Origin: Microbacterium sp.
GTDB lineage: Bacteria > Actinomycetota > Actinomycetes > Actinomycetales > Microbacteriaceae
Assembly (NCBI RefSeq): GCF_003248605.1
Contig: NZ_QFPF01000119.1
Span: 1-7,426, forward strand
Direction: 5' to 3'
Length of the DNA stretch: 7,426 nucleotides
A program made the translations under genes and the position numbers. Of this stretch, positions 1 to 6,382 are shown piece by piece; within the stretch, counting starts at the first letter, position 1, and each line of letters opens with the position of its first letter. The notes under the pieces are model-generated. The model was not told the DNA's origin. It did no database searches and worked only from the letters and a program-made list of their open reading frames with translations.

Positions 1-1
1 G

Positions 2-1078
2 ACCGCCGCCGCGGTGTCGGACCTGCTCCGCGCCGGCGCGTCGCTGCGCGGCATCGCCCGCACCGACGAGTTCGCGTACTCGGTCGCCGGCGACAATGCG
101 CACTACGGCACGCCCCCGAACGGAGCGCTGCCGGGCGCCCTGCCCGGCGGCTCGTCGAGCGGCCCGGCGACGGCGGTCGCGACGGGGCAGGCGCAGATCG
201 GCCTCGCGACCGACACCGCCGGGTCCATCCGGGTGCCGGCGTCGTACCAGGGTCTGTGGGGCCTGCGCACGACGCACGGGCTCGTGCCGAGGCAGGGACT
301 GCTGCCTCTCGCGCAGACGTTCGACACGATCGGCTGGCTGACCCGCGACGGTGAGACCCTGCAGAAGGTCGTCGACTGGTGCCTGAGTTACGACGGGTCG
401 GAGTCGACCGAGAGCGTCTTCGGCGAGTCCGGCCGCGACCTGCCGTGGAGCTTCACCGTGCCGGCCGAGATGCTCGATTCCGTCGAGCCCGAGACGCGGG
501 CCGCCTTCGAGCGCCTCCTCGGCGCCCTCGAGGGAGCGAGCGACGCGCCCGCTGTGGCGACAGCATCCCTCGGCGATCCCGACGAGTACTTCGCGGCGTT
601 CCGCGCCGTGCAGGGTGCCGAGGCGTGGCGCAACAACGGCGACTGGCTGCGTGAGCACCCCGGCGCGGTCGGCGCGGCGGTCGCGGAGCGATTCCGCATT
701 GCATCCGAGGTGACGCCCGAGGCCGAGCAGGCGGCGCGGCACACCGTCGACCGCCTGCGCGAGCGGCTGCACGACGCCACCCACGAGAGCGTGCTGATCA
801 TGCCGACGGTGCCGGGGCCCGCGCCCATGCGCACGCACCGCGGCGAGCGGGTCGATGCCGTCCGCACCGCGACGCTGCGCATGACAACGCCCGCCGCGAT
901 CGGCGGCATGCCCGCCATCTCGATCCCGCTGCTGACCGTGCCCTCCGCGCTCGGCCCCGCGCCCGTCGGCATCAGCCTGATCGCGCGCGCAGGCACCGAC
1001 ATCGCCCTCGTTCGCCTGGCGCGCCGCCTCGCCCGTGCCGCCGCCGACCTCGTCCCCGCCCCGAAGGATGCCCCGTGA
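2..1078 (+). CDS. Amidase-signature family hydrolase, 5'-truncated by window edge
   Basis: Amidase signature enzymes hydrolyse C-N amide bonds with a Ser-cisSer-Lys triad. The glycine/serine-rich motif GGSSSG is at nt 146-163. Its first Ser (codon 152-154) fits the cis-Ser, and DTAGSIR (nucleophile Ser codon 224-226) lies exactly 24 residues further on, the spacing known in fatty acid amide hydrolase. The catalytic Lys is not visible and must lie upstream. The reading frame is open to the left edge and the family pattern (AAAVSDLLRAGA) runs through the GTG at nt 14, so that GTG is not the real start. About 358 residues are visible, so perhaps 50-70 are missing. The TDEFAYS...NxHYGTP and FDTIGW stretches resemble the plant AMI1-like and AtzE-like branches. 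The stop overlaps the pucG start by 4 nt (GTGA), so it is translationally coupled to ureide genes. AtzE-like amidases (HpxX) are known in Klebsiella hpx purine clusters. The substrate is unknown; oxalurate or a related carbamoyl compound is only an inference. Confidence 0.9.
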   Translation, partial: TAAAVSDLLRAGASLRGIARTDEFAYSVAGDNAHYGTPPNGALPGALPGGSSSGPATAVATGQAQIGLATDTAGSIRVPASYQGLWGLRTTHGLVPRQGLLPLAQTFDTIGWLTRDGETLQKVVDWCLSYDGSESTESVFGESGRDLPWSFTVPAEMLDSVEPETRAAFERLLGALEGASDAPAVATASLGDPDEYFAAFRAVQGAEAWRNNGDWLREHPGAVGAAVAERFRIASEVTPEAEQAARHTVDRLRERLHDATHESVLIMPTVPGPAPMRTHRGERVDAVRTATLRMTTPAAIGGMPAISIPLLTVPSALGPAPVGISLIARAGTDIALVRLARRLARAAADLVPAPKDAP

Positions 1079-2307
1079 CCGACCTGCCCGGACCGATCGC
1101 CCCGCCCGCCCGCCTGCTCATGGGCCCGGGCCCCATCTCGGCGTATCCGAGCGTGCTCACCGCGATGTCGGCGCAGCTCGTCGGCCAGTACGACCCGTTC
1201 ATGACGGGCACGATGGCCGAGACGCAGGCCCTCTACCGCCAGGTCTGGGCGACGGAGAACGACGCGACCCTGCTGATCGACGGCACGTCCCGGGCCGGCA
1301 TCGAGGCGGCGATGATCTCGCTCATCCGCCCCGGTGACCGAGTGCTCGTGCCGGTGTTCGGGCGATTCGGGCACCTGCTCGCCGAGATCGCCGAGCGCGC
1401 CATGGCGGAGGTGCACACGATCGAGGTGCCGTGGGGGCAGGTGTTCACTCCCGCCGCGATCGAAGAGGCGATCGTGCGCGTCAAACCCCATCTGCTCGGC
1501 CTCGTGCAGGGCGACACGTCGACGACCATGCTGCAGCCCCTCGACGAGATCGGCGAGATCTGTGAGCGCCACGGCGTGCTGTTCTACTCCGACGCCACCG
1601 CATCGCTCGGCGGCAATCCTTTCGAAGCGGATGCCTGGGGCCTGGATGCGGCGACGGCCGGGCTGCAGAAGTGCCTCGGCGGGCCCTCGGGATCTGCCCC
1701 GATCACCCTCTCGGAGCGAGCCGTCGAGATCATCCGGTCGCGGAAGAAGATCGAGGCCGGCATCCGCGAACCCGGCGACGAGGACGCTCCCGACTTCGTG
1801 CGCTCCAACTATTTCGACCTGGGCATGATCCTGGACTACTGGGGTCCGCGGCGCCTGAACCACCACACCGAGGCGACCTCGATGCTCTACGGGGCCCGGG
1901 AGTGCGCCCGCGTGCTGCTGGGCGAGGGTCGCGACGCCGTCATCACGCGCCACGTGCTGCACGGCGAGGCGATGCTCGCGGGCGTGCGCGGGCTCGGTCT
2001 TGTCGTGTTCGGCGACGTGGCGCACAAGATGTCGAACGTCGTCGCCGTCGAGATTCCCGAGGGTGTGGCGGGGGATGCTGCGCGCCAGGCGATGCTCGAT
2101 GACTTCGGCATCGAGATCGGCACCTCGTTCGGTCCGCTGCACGGGCGCGTGTGGCGCATCGGCACGATGGGGTACAACGCCCGCAAGGACGCCGTGCTCA
2201 CGACTCTCGCGGCCCTCGAGCAGGTGCTGCGTCGCTTCGGCGCGCGCGTGCCGGTCGGTGGCGGAGTGGACGCGGCCCTCGACGTGTACGCCGGTGAGGC
2301 GCGATGA
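1075..2307 (+). CDS. pucG: (S)-ureidoglycine-glyoxylate aminotransferase (class V PLP enzyme)
   Basis: This enzyme transfers the amino group of ureidoglycine to glyoxylate, giving oxalurate and glycine, in the cytoplasmic ureide branch of purine breakdown. The 410-residue protein has the usual family length. Seen in order: substrate-side GPGP near residues 17-20, the GQYDP stretch at 37-41 (a GQFDP-like motif typical of PucG as I recall it), phosphate-region GTSRAG at 70-75, Asp173 in SDATAS (pairs with the pyridine nitrogen), the Schiff-base lysine Lys199 in LQKCLGGPSG, and the C-terminal Arg361 in WRIG expected to hold the substrate carboxylate. The GTG start at 1075 is supported by GAAGGA at 1063-1068 with a 6-nt spacer and by the GTGA overlap with the amidase stop. 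It overlaps pucF by ATGA. Other class V members (alanine- or serine-glyoxylate aminotransferases) look alike; the adjacent allantoate amidohydrolase decides for PucG. Confidence 0.88.
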   Translation: MTDLPGPIAPPARLLMGPGPISAYPSVLTAMSAQLVGQYDPFMTGTMAETQALYRQVWATENDATLLIDGTSRAGIEAAMISLIRPGDRVLVPVFGRFGHLLAEIAERAMAEVHTIEVPWGQVFTPAAIEEAIVRVKPHLLGLVQGDTSTTMLQPLDEIGEICERHGVLFYSDATASLGGNPFEADAWGLDAATAGLQKCLGGPSGSAPITLSERAVEIIRSRKKIEAGIREPGDEDAPDFVRSNYFDLGMILDYWGPRRLNHHTEATSMLYGARECARVLLGEGRDAVITRHVLHGEAMLAGVRGLGLVVFGDVAHKMSNVVAVEIPEGVAGDAARQAMLDDFGIEIGTSFGPLHGRVWRIGTMGYNARKDAVLTTLAALEQVLRRFGARVPVGGGVDAALDVYAGEAR

Positions 2308-3686
2308 CACGCACCCTGCTTCCCGATCTCACCCCCGACGTGGTCGCCACCGCAGCCCGGCGCGTCATGGCGCGCTGCGACGAGCTCGCGCGCGTCACGG
2401 CCGCCCCCGGGCAGATCGAGCGGGTCTACCTGTCGCCGGAGCACGCGCGGGTCAATCGCCTGGCCGCGGAGTGGATGCGCGAGGTCGGCATGACGACGCG
2501 GCAGGACGCCGCGGGCAACCAGATCGGGCGGCTCGCCCCTTCGACGGGCTCCGGGGCCGTGGGGTCAACGGGCTCCGGGGCCGCTGCGCGGTCGTCGAGC
2601 GCGCGCGGAGCGCGAGACGAAACGCCGGACGTGCCCACCCTCATGCTCGGCTCGCACCTCGACACGGTGCCCGACGCCGGCCGCTTCGACGGCATCGTCG
2701 GCGTGCTGATGGCCCTCGAGGTGGTGCGGCTGCTTCGCGTTCCGGGGCCGGATGGCCGCGGAAGCGTGTCGCCCCTGCCGTTCGCGATCGAGGTCGTCGC
2801 GTTCTCCGATGAGGAGGGCACACGGTTCGGCAAGGCGCTGCTGGGATCGTCGGCCGTGGCCGGCACGTGGGACGACGACTGGTGGCAGCTGACGGATGCC
2901 GACGGCACGACGCTCCGCCAGGCGTACCTCGAATTCGGGCTCGATCCCGGGCGGGTCGGCGAGGCCGCGCGCCGGTCCGACGAGCTCGTCGGCTACCTCG
3001 AGGCGCACATCGAGCAGGGCCCGCAGCTCGACCGACGCGGCGAGTCGCTCGCTGTCGTGTCGTCGATCGCCAGCGCGCGCAGATTCCAGCTGGTCGTCGA
3101 GGGCGAGGCCCGCCACGCCGGCGGCACGCCCTACGACATGCGCCGCGACGCCCTGCTCGGGGCGAGCGAGGCGGCGCTCGCGGTCGAGCGCATCTGCGCC
3201 GCCGAGCACCACATCATCGGCACGGTCGGGCAGCTCGAGGCATTCCCCGGAGCGGTCAACATCGTTCCCGGCGAGGCGCATTTCAGCCTCGATCTGCGCG
3301 GCGAGTTCGACGAGTCCCGCGACCGGGTGTGGAGTGCGATCTCGCGCGATCTCGACGGGATCATGGGTCGGCGCGGCCTGCGCTGGCGCGCCCGCGAGGT
3401 GCACAACGCTCCCGCGGTCATGTGCGCTCCTCTGCTGCAGGACGTCGTGCGCGAGGGGATCCGCGGCGCGCTGCCCGACATCCCGGACGACCCGGCAACG
3501 CTCTTCAGCCCGGCAGGGCATGACGGCATGTCGATCGGCGCGATCACCGACGTCGGCATGCTGTTCCTGCGCAATCCCGACGGCATCAGCCACCACCCCG
3601 ACGAGGCGGTCAGCTCCGCCGACGTCGCGCTCGGCATCCGAGCGCTCGCCGAATCGGTGCTGCACCTGTCGGCCGAGCCGCGGTGA
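2304..3686 (+). CDS. pucF: Allantoate amidohydrolase, M20 zinc hydrolase
   Basis: Hydrolyses allantoate to ureidoglycine (with ammonia and CO2 release) in the cytoplasm and so supplies PucG. The 460 residues show the M20/AllC-HyuC metal centre: His118 in GSHLDTV, bridging Asp129 in GRFDG, the Glu pair 170-171 in FSDEEGTRFG (one general base, one ligand), His235 in AHIEQGP, and a His in SHHPDE (430-431). The dimerisation/lid region includes RHAGGTPYDMR at 270-280. The ATG at 2304 overlaps the pucG stop (ATGA) and follows GGTGAGG at 2293-2299. It is longer than the usual roughly 410-420 residues because of a low-complexity insert at about residues 78-108, encoded by a repeat element. The reading frame stays open and all metal ligands are intact, so the enzyme is probably functional. 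The alternative is an N-carbamoyl-L-amino acid hydrolase, which shares every one of these motifs; adjacency to PucG favours allantoate. Confidence 0.86.
   Translation: MTRTLLPDLTPDVVATAARRVMARCDELARVTAAPGQIERVYLSPEHARVNRLAAEWMREVGMTTRQDAAGNQIGRLAPSTGSGAVGSTGSGAAARSSSARGARDETPDVPTLMLGSHLDTVPDAGRFDGIVGVLMALEVVRLLRVPGPDGRGSVSPLPFAIEVVAFSDEEGTRFGKALLGSSAVAGTWDDDWWQLTDADGTTLRQAYLEFGLDPGRVGEAARRSDELVGYLEAHIEQGPQLDRRGESLAVVSSIASARRFQLVVEGEARHAGGTPYDMRRDALLGASEAALAVERICAAEHHIIGTVGQLEAFPGAVNIVPGEAHFSLDLRGEFDESRDRVWSAISRDLDGIMGRRGLRWRAREVHNAPAVMCAPLLQDVVREGIRGALPDIPDDPATLFSPAGHDGMSIGAITDVGMLFLRNPDGISHHPDEAVSSADVALGIRALAESVLHLSAEPR
2535..2624. repeat. In-frame repeat element inside pucF
   Basis: The block opens with a 22-nt segment at 2537-2558 that matches 19 of 22 positions of the dispersed bacterial repeat I recall as CCCTTCGACAGGCTCAGGGA followed by CC. 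A 16-nt core at 2544-2559 is repeated perfectly at 2568-2583 (18 of 19 with flanks), period 24 nt, so the protein has two 8-residue units starting STGSGA at residues 80 and 88. It ends in an imperfect inverted repeat (CGCGC at 2602-2606 with GCGCG at 2610-2614; TCGTC at 2592-2596 with GACGA at 2616-2620) followed by the word GAGACGAAAC. The encoded residues, rich in Ser, Gly, Ala and Arg, separate NQIGRL from the conserved TLMLGSHLD strand. The repeat match is from memory, not from a search. Confidence 0.7.
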
Positions 3687-3725
3687 GGTGCAGGCGGGGA
3701 TGCTGCCCGGTGTGAGACTGGTGCG

Positions 3726-4628
3726 ATGACCGCGGCCGACAGCATCCTCGACGGCATCGTCGCCGAGATCCGCCGCACGGGCTTCACGGCCCACGGCGTC
3801 CACGTGCTCGTGGGCGGCGACACCGCCGAGCACGCCTTCACCGCGGACGTCCGTCGCGACATCCAGTCGATCGCCAAGGGCCTGTGCGTCATGGCCGCGG
3901 GCATCGCCGCAGACGAGGGGATGCTGTCGCTCGATGCCCCCGTCGCGGCCTGTCTGCCGAGGGTCGCGCTCGGCGCGGGCGTCGAGCGCGTCACGATGCG
4001 CCACCTCCTCACGATGTCGAGCGGCATCGACATGCCCTGGTCTGCCACGATGCTCACCGACTGGCCCGATCTCGCGGTCGAGTTCCTCGGCCGGCCGAGC
4101 CGCGGACGGGTCTTCCAGTACGCGGGCGCGAGCACCTACACCGCGATGCGCGCGCTCGCGGCGGTCGTCGGCGATGTCGGCGCATGGGCGCAGTCGCGCC
4201 TGTTCGACCCCCTCGGCATCGACGCCGTCGAGTGGGCGCGATGCCCGAACGGCGGGATCGCGGCCGGCGGCGGCGTCGCGCTGCGCACGGCGGAGGTCGC
4301 CCGCATCGGCCGTCTCATCCGCGATCGCGGCGTGTGGGAGGGCCGCCGAGTCGTCGGCGCCGAGTGGATCGACGGCATGCACGCGGACTGGGTGGTCGCG
4401 GGCTCCGATCCCGGGTACGACCGGTATGCGCTCGCGGGATGGGGTGGGCCCGGCGCCGGCTGGCGCCTGCACGGGGCGTACGGTCAGCTCCTGCTGTTCC
4501 ACGCCGACGCCGTCGTGACGATCACCGCCGCCGACGACCGGATCGAGAACCACACCGACGCCGACCCCCTCGCCGCGTTCGTGATGGCGTCGCTCGAGGC
4601 CCGGGCGGCAGCATCCCCTCGGTCGTAA
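3726..4628 (+). CDS. Serine hydrolase of the beta-lactamase / class C-like fold
   Basis: The 300-residue protein has the SxxK motif as Ser48-Ile-Ala-Lys51, preceded by a short N-terminal strand region, then MRHLLTMSSGID at 91-102, a hallmark of the beta-lactamase/esterase family. The second motif appears as Tyr132-Ala-Gly134, where most members have Tyr-x-Asn. The third appears as His249-Gly-Ala in LHGAYGQ. There is no signal peptide or transmembrane segment, so it is probably cytoplasmic and not a cell-wall or antibiotic-resistance enzyme. Members of this fold include amide hydrolases such as nylon-oligomer hydrolase, esterases and peptidases. It starts 39 nt after pucF, so it is likely in the same transcript. 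The ribosome site is weak (GAG at 3714-3716 only), and ATG 3726 was chosen because the family alignment starts right after it. An amidase role on a ureide breakdown product is inference from position. Substrate not recognised. Confidence 0.82.
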   Translation: MTAADSILDGIVAEIRRTGFTAHGVHVLVGGDTAEHAFTADVRRDIQSIAKGLCVMAAGIAADEGMLSLDAPVAACLPRVALGAGVERVTMRHLLTMSSGIDMPWSATMLTDWPDLAVEFLGRPSRGRVFQYAGASTYTAMRALAAVVGDVGAWAQSRLFDPLGIDAVEWARCPNGGIAAGGGVALRTAEVARIGRLIRDRGVWEGRRVVGAEWIDGMHADWVVAGSDPGYDRYALAGWGGPGAGWRLHGAYGQLLLFHADAVVTITAADDRIENHTDADPLAAFVMASLEARAAASPRS

Positions 4629-4640
4629 CGGCCTCGAAAC
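4625..4640 (+). promoter_or_regulatory. GlnR-type operator (a/b box) upstream of the amidohydrolase
   Basis: The sequence is GTAAC, six bases, GAAAC, a perfect match to the actinobacterial GlnR consensus gTnAC-N6-GaAAC, known for nitrogen-starvation control in Streptomyces and mycobacteria. It overlaps the stop codon of the serine hydrolase gene (4626-4628). The motif starts 49 nt before a TAGCGT -10-like hexamer, a position suited to activation. A near copy occurs at 6251-6266. Whether this organism has GlnR cannot be seen here. Confidence 0.68.
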
Positions 4641-4651
4641 ACGGTGGCCGA

Positions 4652-4679
4652 TGTTCGTGTAATCGACATCCCGTAGCGT
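4652..4679 (+). promoter_or_regulatory. Promoter of the amidohydrolase gene
   Basis: A weak -35 candidate TGTTCG (4652-4657), a 16-nt spacer and a -10-like TAGCGT (4674-4679). The identical hexamers with identical spacing occur at 6277-6304. The poor -35 and the upstream GlnR-type box suggest an activator-dependent promoter. Transcription would start near 4686, leaving a leader of roughly 45 nt before the ATG at 4733. Confidence 0.55.
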
Positions 4680-4722
4680 CGATCAGGCGCCTCCATCCGC
4701 GCCCGCTCTGCTGTGCCCACCC

Positions 4723-4728
4723 GAAGGA
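4723..4728 (+). promoter_or_regulatory. Ribosome binding site fixing the amidohydrolase start
   Basis: GAAGGA lies 4 nt before ATG 4733. The same reading frame stays open leftwards to about 3884 through the serine hydrolase gene, so this site and the promoter between the genes decide for the short, 457-residue product. Confidence 0.7.
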
Positions 4729-4732
4729 ATCC

Positions 4733-6106
4733 ATGTCTCTTCTCGTCATCAACGCCCGACTCATCACGATCCCCGCGGGCACCGACGACCCCGGCTACAT
4801 CGAGCGGGGGTGGATGCGGGTCGAGGACGGCCGCATCGCGGGAATCGGCGCCGGCGACCCGGCGGACGCCACCGCCGATGAGGTGCTCGACGTCGACGGC
4901 GCGTTCGTGGCGCCCGGCTTCGTCTCGAGTCACAGCCACCTCTTCACCTCGGGCCTGCGTGGGCTTGGTGTCGCCGACACCCTCTACGGCTGGTGCGACT
5001 CGATGCTGGGCCTCACCGCGTACGCGAGCGCCGAGGACGTGTACTGGTCGACGCTGCACGGCTCGCTCGACTTCCTCGCCAACGGCGTGACGACCGCCTA
5101 CAACTTCACCGACCCGCAGCAGGCGTGGGAGTCGATGGTCGACGGCAAGCGGGTCGGCGACGCGCCCCTGCGGGGCACCGAGTACCACACCCGTCAGGCC
5201 GACGGATGCCTGGACGCAGGGCTCCGCTTCGTCGACTCGATCGGCATGGATGTCGCCGTCGGGTCCGATGACGAGATCTTCGCGCGCTTCGAGGCCGCGG
5301 TCGCGCACACCCGCGCGATGGACCCCGACTTCGCACTGGGCGCGTCGATCATGGGCCAGGTGCAGTGGTCGCCGCACCCCGAAGCGGCCGAGTTCGAGGT
5401 GGAGGCGATGCGCCGATTCGGCGTGACGAATCAGGCGCACTTCCTCGAGTCGCCCGAGGCCGTGCCGCTGCAGCAGTCGAAGTTCGCCCTGTACCGGGAT
5501 GCCGGGGCCCTCGGCGAGGGCATGATGTTCGGGCACTTCATCCAGACGACGCCCGAGATCATCGAACAGGCCGCCGCCGGCGGCGCCGCGATGTCGTGGC
5601 AGCCCGCCTCGAACGGACGCCTCGCGTCGGGTGTTGCGCTCGTGCCGGAGATGATCGCGATGGGCATGAAAGTCGGCATCGGGCTCGACGATCAGGCCTG
5701 CACAGACGTGTCGGACCCGTGGCAGAACATGCGCATGGGCATCGCGATGCAGCGCGCGCGCACGAAGGATCCCCTCTCGATGATGCCCGAACTCGTGCTG
5801 CGGCTGCACACCCTCGGCTCGGCCGAGATCATGGGGGTCGCTGACCGGGTCGGCAGCCTCGAAGTCGGCAAGTTCGCCGACTTCGTCGTCGTCGACCCGC
5901 GCCGTCCCGACATGGGCCCCCTGTGGCACCCCGTGCGCAACTACGTGCTCTCGTCGACCCTGCGCAACCTCACCCGGGTCTACGTCGGGGGCGTGTTGGT
6001 GTCCGATCACGGCGCGTCGACCAACCCGCTCGCGGGTGAGGCGACGGCCCGCGTCCACGCGGACCTGCCCGCGGTCGCGGCCCGGATGGGCCGTCACCCG
6101 CACTGA
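4733..6106 (+). CDS. Metal-dependent amidohydrolase / deaminase (ATZ/TRZ-MtaD-like)
   Basis: A 457-residue amidohydrolase-superfamily enzyme: N-terminal beta-sandwich strand LVINARLITIP, the conserved VDGAFVAPGFVSSHSHLF with the HxH pair His67/His69, a TIM-barrel core, His236 and Glu239 in AHFLES (metal ligand and likely proton shuttle), His268 in FGHFIQ, Asp319 in GLDDQ, and the closing VGSLEVGKFADFVVVD. This is the mononuclear-metal arrangement of cytosine/guanine deaminases, MtaD and the s-triazine hydrolases, which remove amino groups or substituents from nitrogen heterocycles. ATG 4733 was chosen because it has GAAGGA just upstream and the family N-terminus begins immediately. The unusual GLDDQACTD around the metal Asp replaces the more common GTDG/GSDG type motif, so a standard guanine deaminase is not assured. 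A GlnR-type box and promoter precede it, and the following binding protein has the same promoter, so transport and hydrolysis of one compound are probably linked. Substrate not recognised. Confidence 0.88.
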   Translation: MSLLVINARLITIPAGTDDPGYIERGWMRVEDGRIAGIGAGDPADATADEVLDVDGAFVAPGFVSSHSHLFTSGLRGLGVADTLYGWCDSMLGLTAYASAEDVYWSTLHGSLDFLANGVTTAYNFTDPQQAWESMVDGKRVGDAPLRGTEYHTRQADGCLDAGLRFVDSIGMDVAVGSDDEIFARFEAAVAHTRAMDPDFALGASIMGQVQWSPHPEAAEFEVEAMRRFGVTNQAHFLESPEAVPLQQSKFALYRDAGALGEGMMFGHFIQTTPEIIEQAAAGGAAMSWQPASNGRLASGVALVPEMIAMGMKVGIGLDDQACTDVSDPWQNMRMGIAMQRARTKDPLSMMPELVLRLHTLGSAEIMGVADRVGSLEVGKFADFVVVDPRRPDMGPLWHPVRNYVLSSTLRNLTRVYVGGVLVSDHGASTNPLAGEATARVHADLPAVAARMGRHPH

Positions 6107-6250
6107 GCGGCGCGGCGTCGTGCGGTCGCTGGAGCGGCCGTGCGGCGACATCTGCACGACCGATGGTGCGGGTGTGGCCACGGGGTGCGCATGAGTTGGC
6201 GTGGGCGCCGGTGGTCGCGCATCCGTCGGCGCAGCGGCAGCCCGCGAGGT
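6107..6250. other. Intergenic stretch upstream of the binding-protein promoter
   Basis: The spacer between the amidohydrolase stop and the next start is 276 nt. Its left half carries no convincing gene. It contains a GC-rich hairpin candidate, CGGTCGC at 6123-6129 against GCGGCCG at 6134-6140 with a TGGA loop and one G-T pair, nested in GTCGTGC 6117-6123 / GCACGAC 6154-6160 (these outer and inner stems share base 6123). There is no T-tract, so a terminator is possible but weak. Confidence 0.35.
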
Positions 6251-6266
6251 GTAACGGCACCGAAAC
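6251..6266 (+). promoter_or_regulatory. GlnR-type operator (a/b box) upstream of the binding-protein gene
   Basis: GTAAC, six bases, GAAAC: a second perfect gTnAC-N6-GaAAC match, 14 of 16 bases identical to the one at 4625. It starts 48 nt before TAGCGT. A further GAAAT at 6284-6288 sits in the phase expected for another b-site (N6-5-N6 from the first GAAAC), but its partner a-site CCAGT is poor. Confidence 0.68.
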
Positions 6267-6276
6267 ATCGCGCCAG

Positions 6277-6304
6277 TGTTCGTGAAATCTACATCGCATA
6301 GCGT
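6277..6304 (+). promoter_or_regulatory. Promoter of the binding-protein gene
   Basis: TGTTCG (6277-6282), a 16-nt spacer and TAGCGT (6299-6304), the same elements and spacing as before the amidohydrolase. Transcription would begin near 6311, with a leader of about 70 nt. Confidence 0.55.
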
Positions 6305-6382
6305 CTGCAAGGTCGGCACGGCCGAGGCTCTGGGCCGCCGACGTACCCGAGTGCACACACCGTCCTGATGGAGACACAGCAC

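Noticed and set aside
388..2310. Long open frame of about 640 codons on the minus strand
   Set aside because: It lies antisense to the amidase and pucG, reads as Arg/His/Ala/Gly-rich low-information protein without family motifs, and is expected opposite codon-biased high-GC genes.
2565..4553. Long open frame of about 660 codons on the minus strand
   Set aside because: Antisense to pucF and the serine hydrolase, both of which have intact catalytic motifs; its composition is typical of a shadow frame.
4625..4680. AmtR or cytoplasmic purine-sensor operator as explanation of the conserved promoter element
   Set aside because: I see no CTAT-N6-ATAG type palindrome or other long dyad; GTnAC-N6-GAAAC fits the direct-type GlnR box exactly.
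3884..4732. Leftward extension of the amidohydrolase frame, giving a 740-residue fusion
   Set aside because: The extra part is Arg-rich shadow sequence inside the serine hydrolase gene; the family N-terminus, ribosome site and promoter all place the start at 4733.
6191..6301. Small frame of 36 codons starting at ATG 6191
   Set aside because: No ribosome binding site, Arg-rich composition, and it runs across the GlnR-type box and into the -10 hexamer.
4484..6382. Long open frame of about 630 codons on the minus strand
   Set aside because: Antisense to the amidohydrolase and it also runs through both promoter regions; no recognisable motifs.
6368..6382. Alternative in-frame ATG five codons upstream for the binding protein
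   Set aside because: It has no Shine-Dalgarno sequence, whereas GGAGA overlapping this ATG is well placed for 6383; the signal peptide is complete from 6383.
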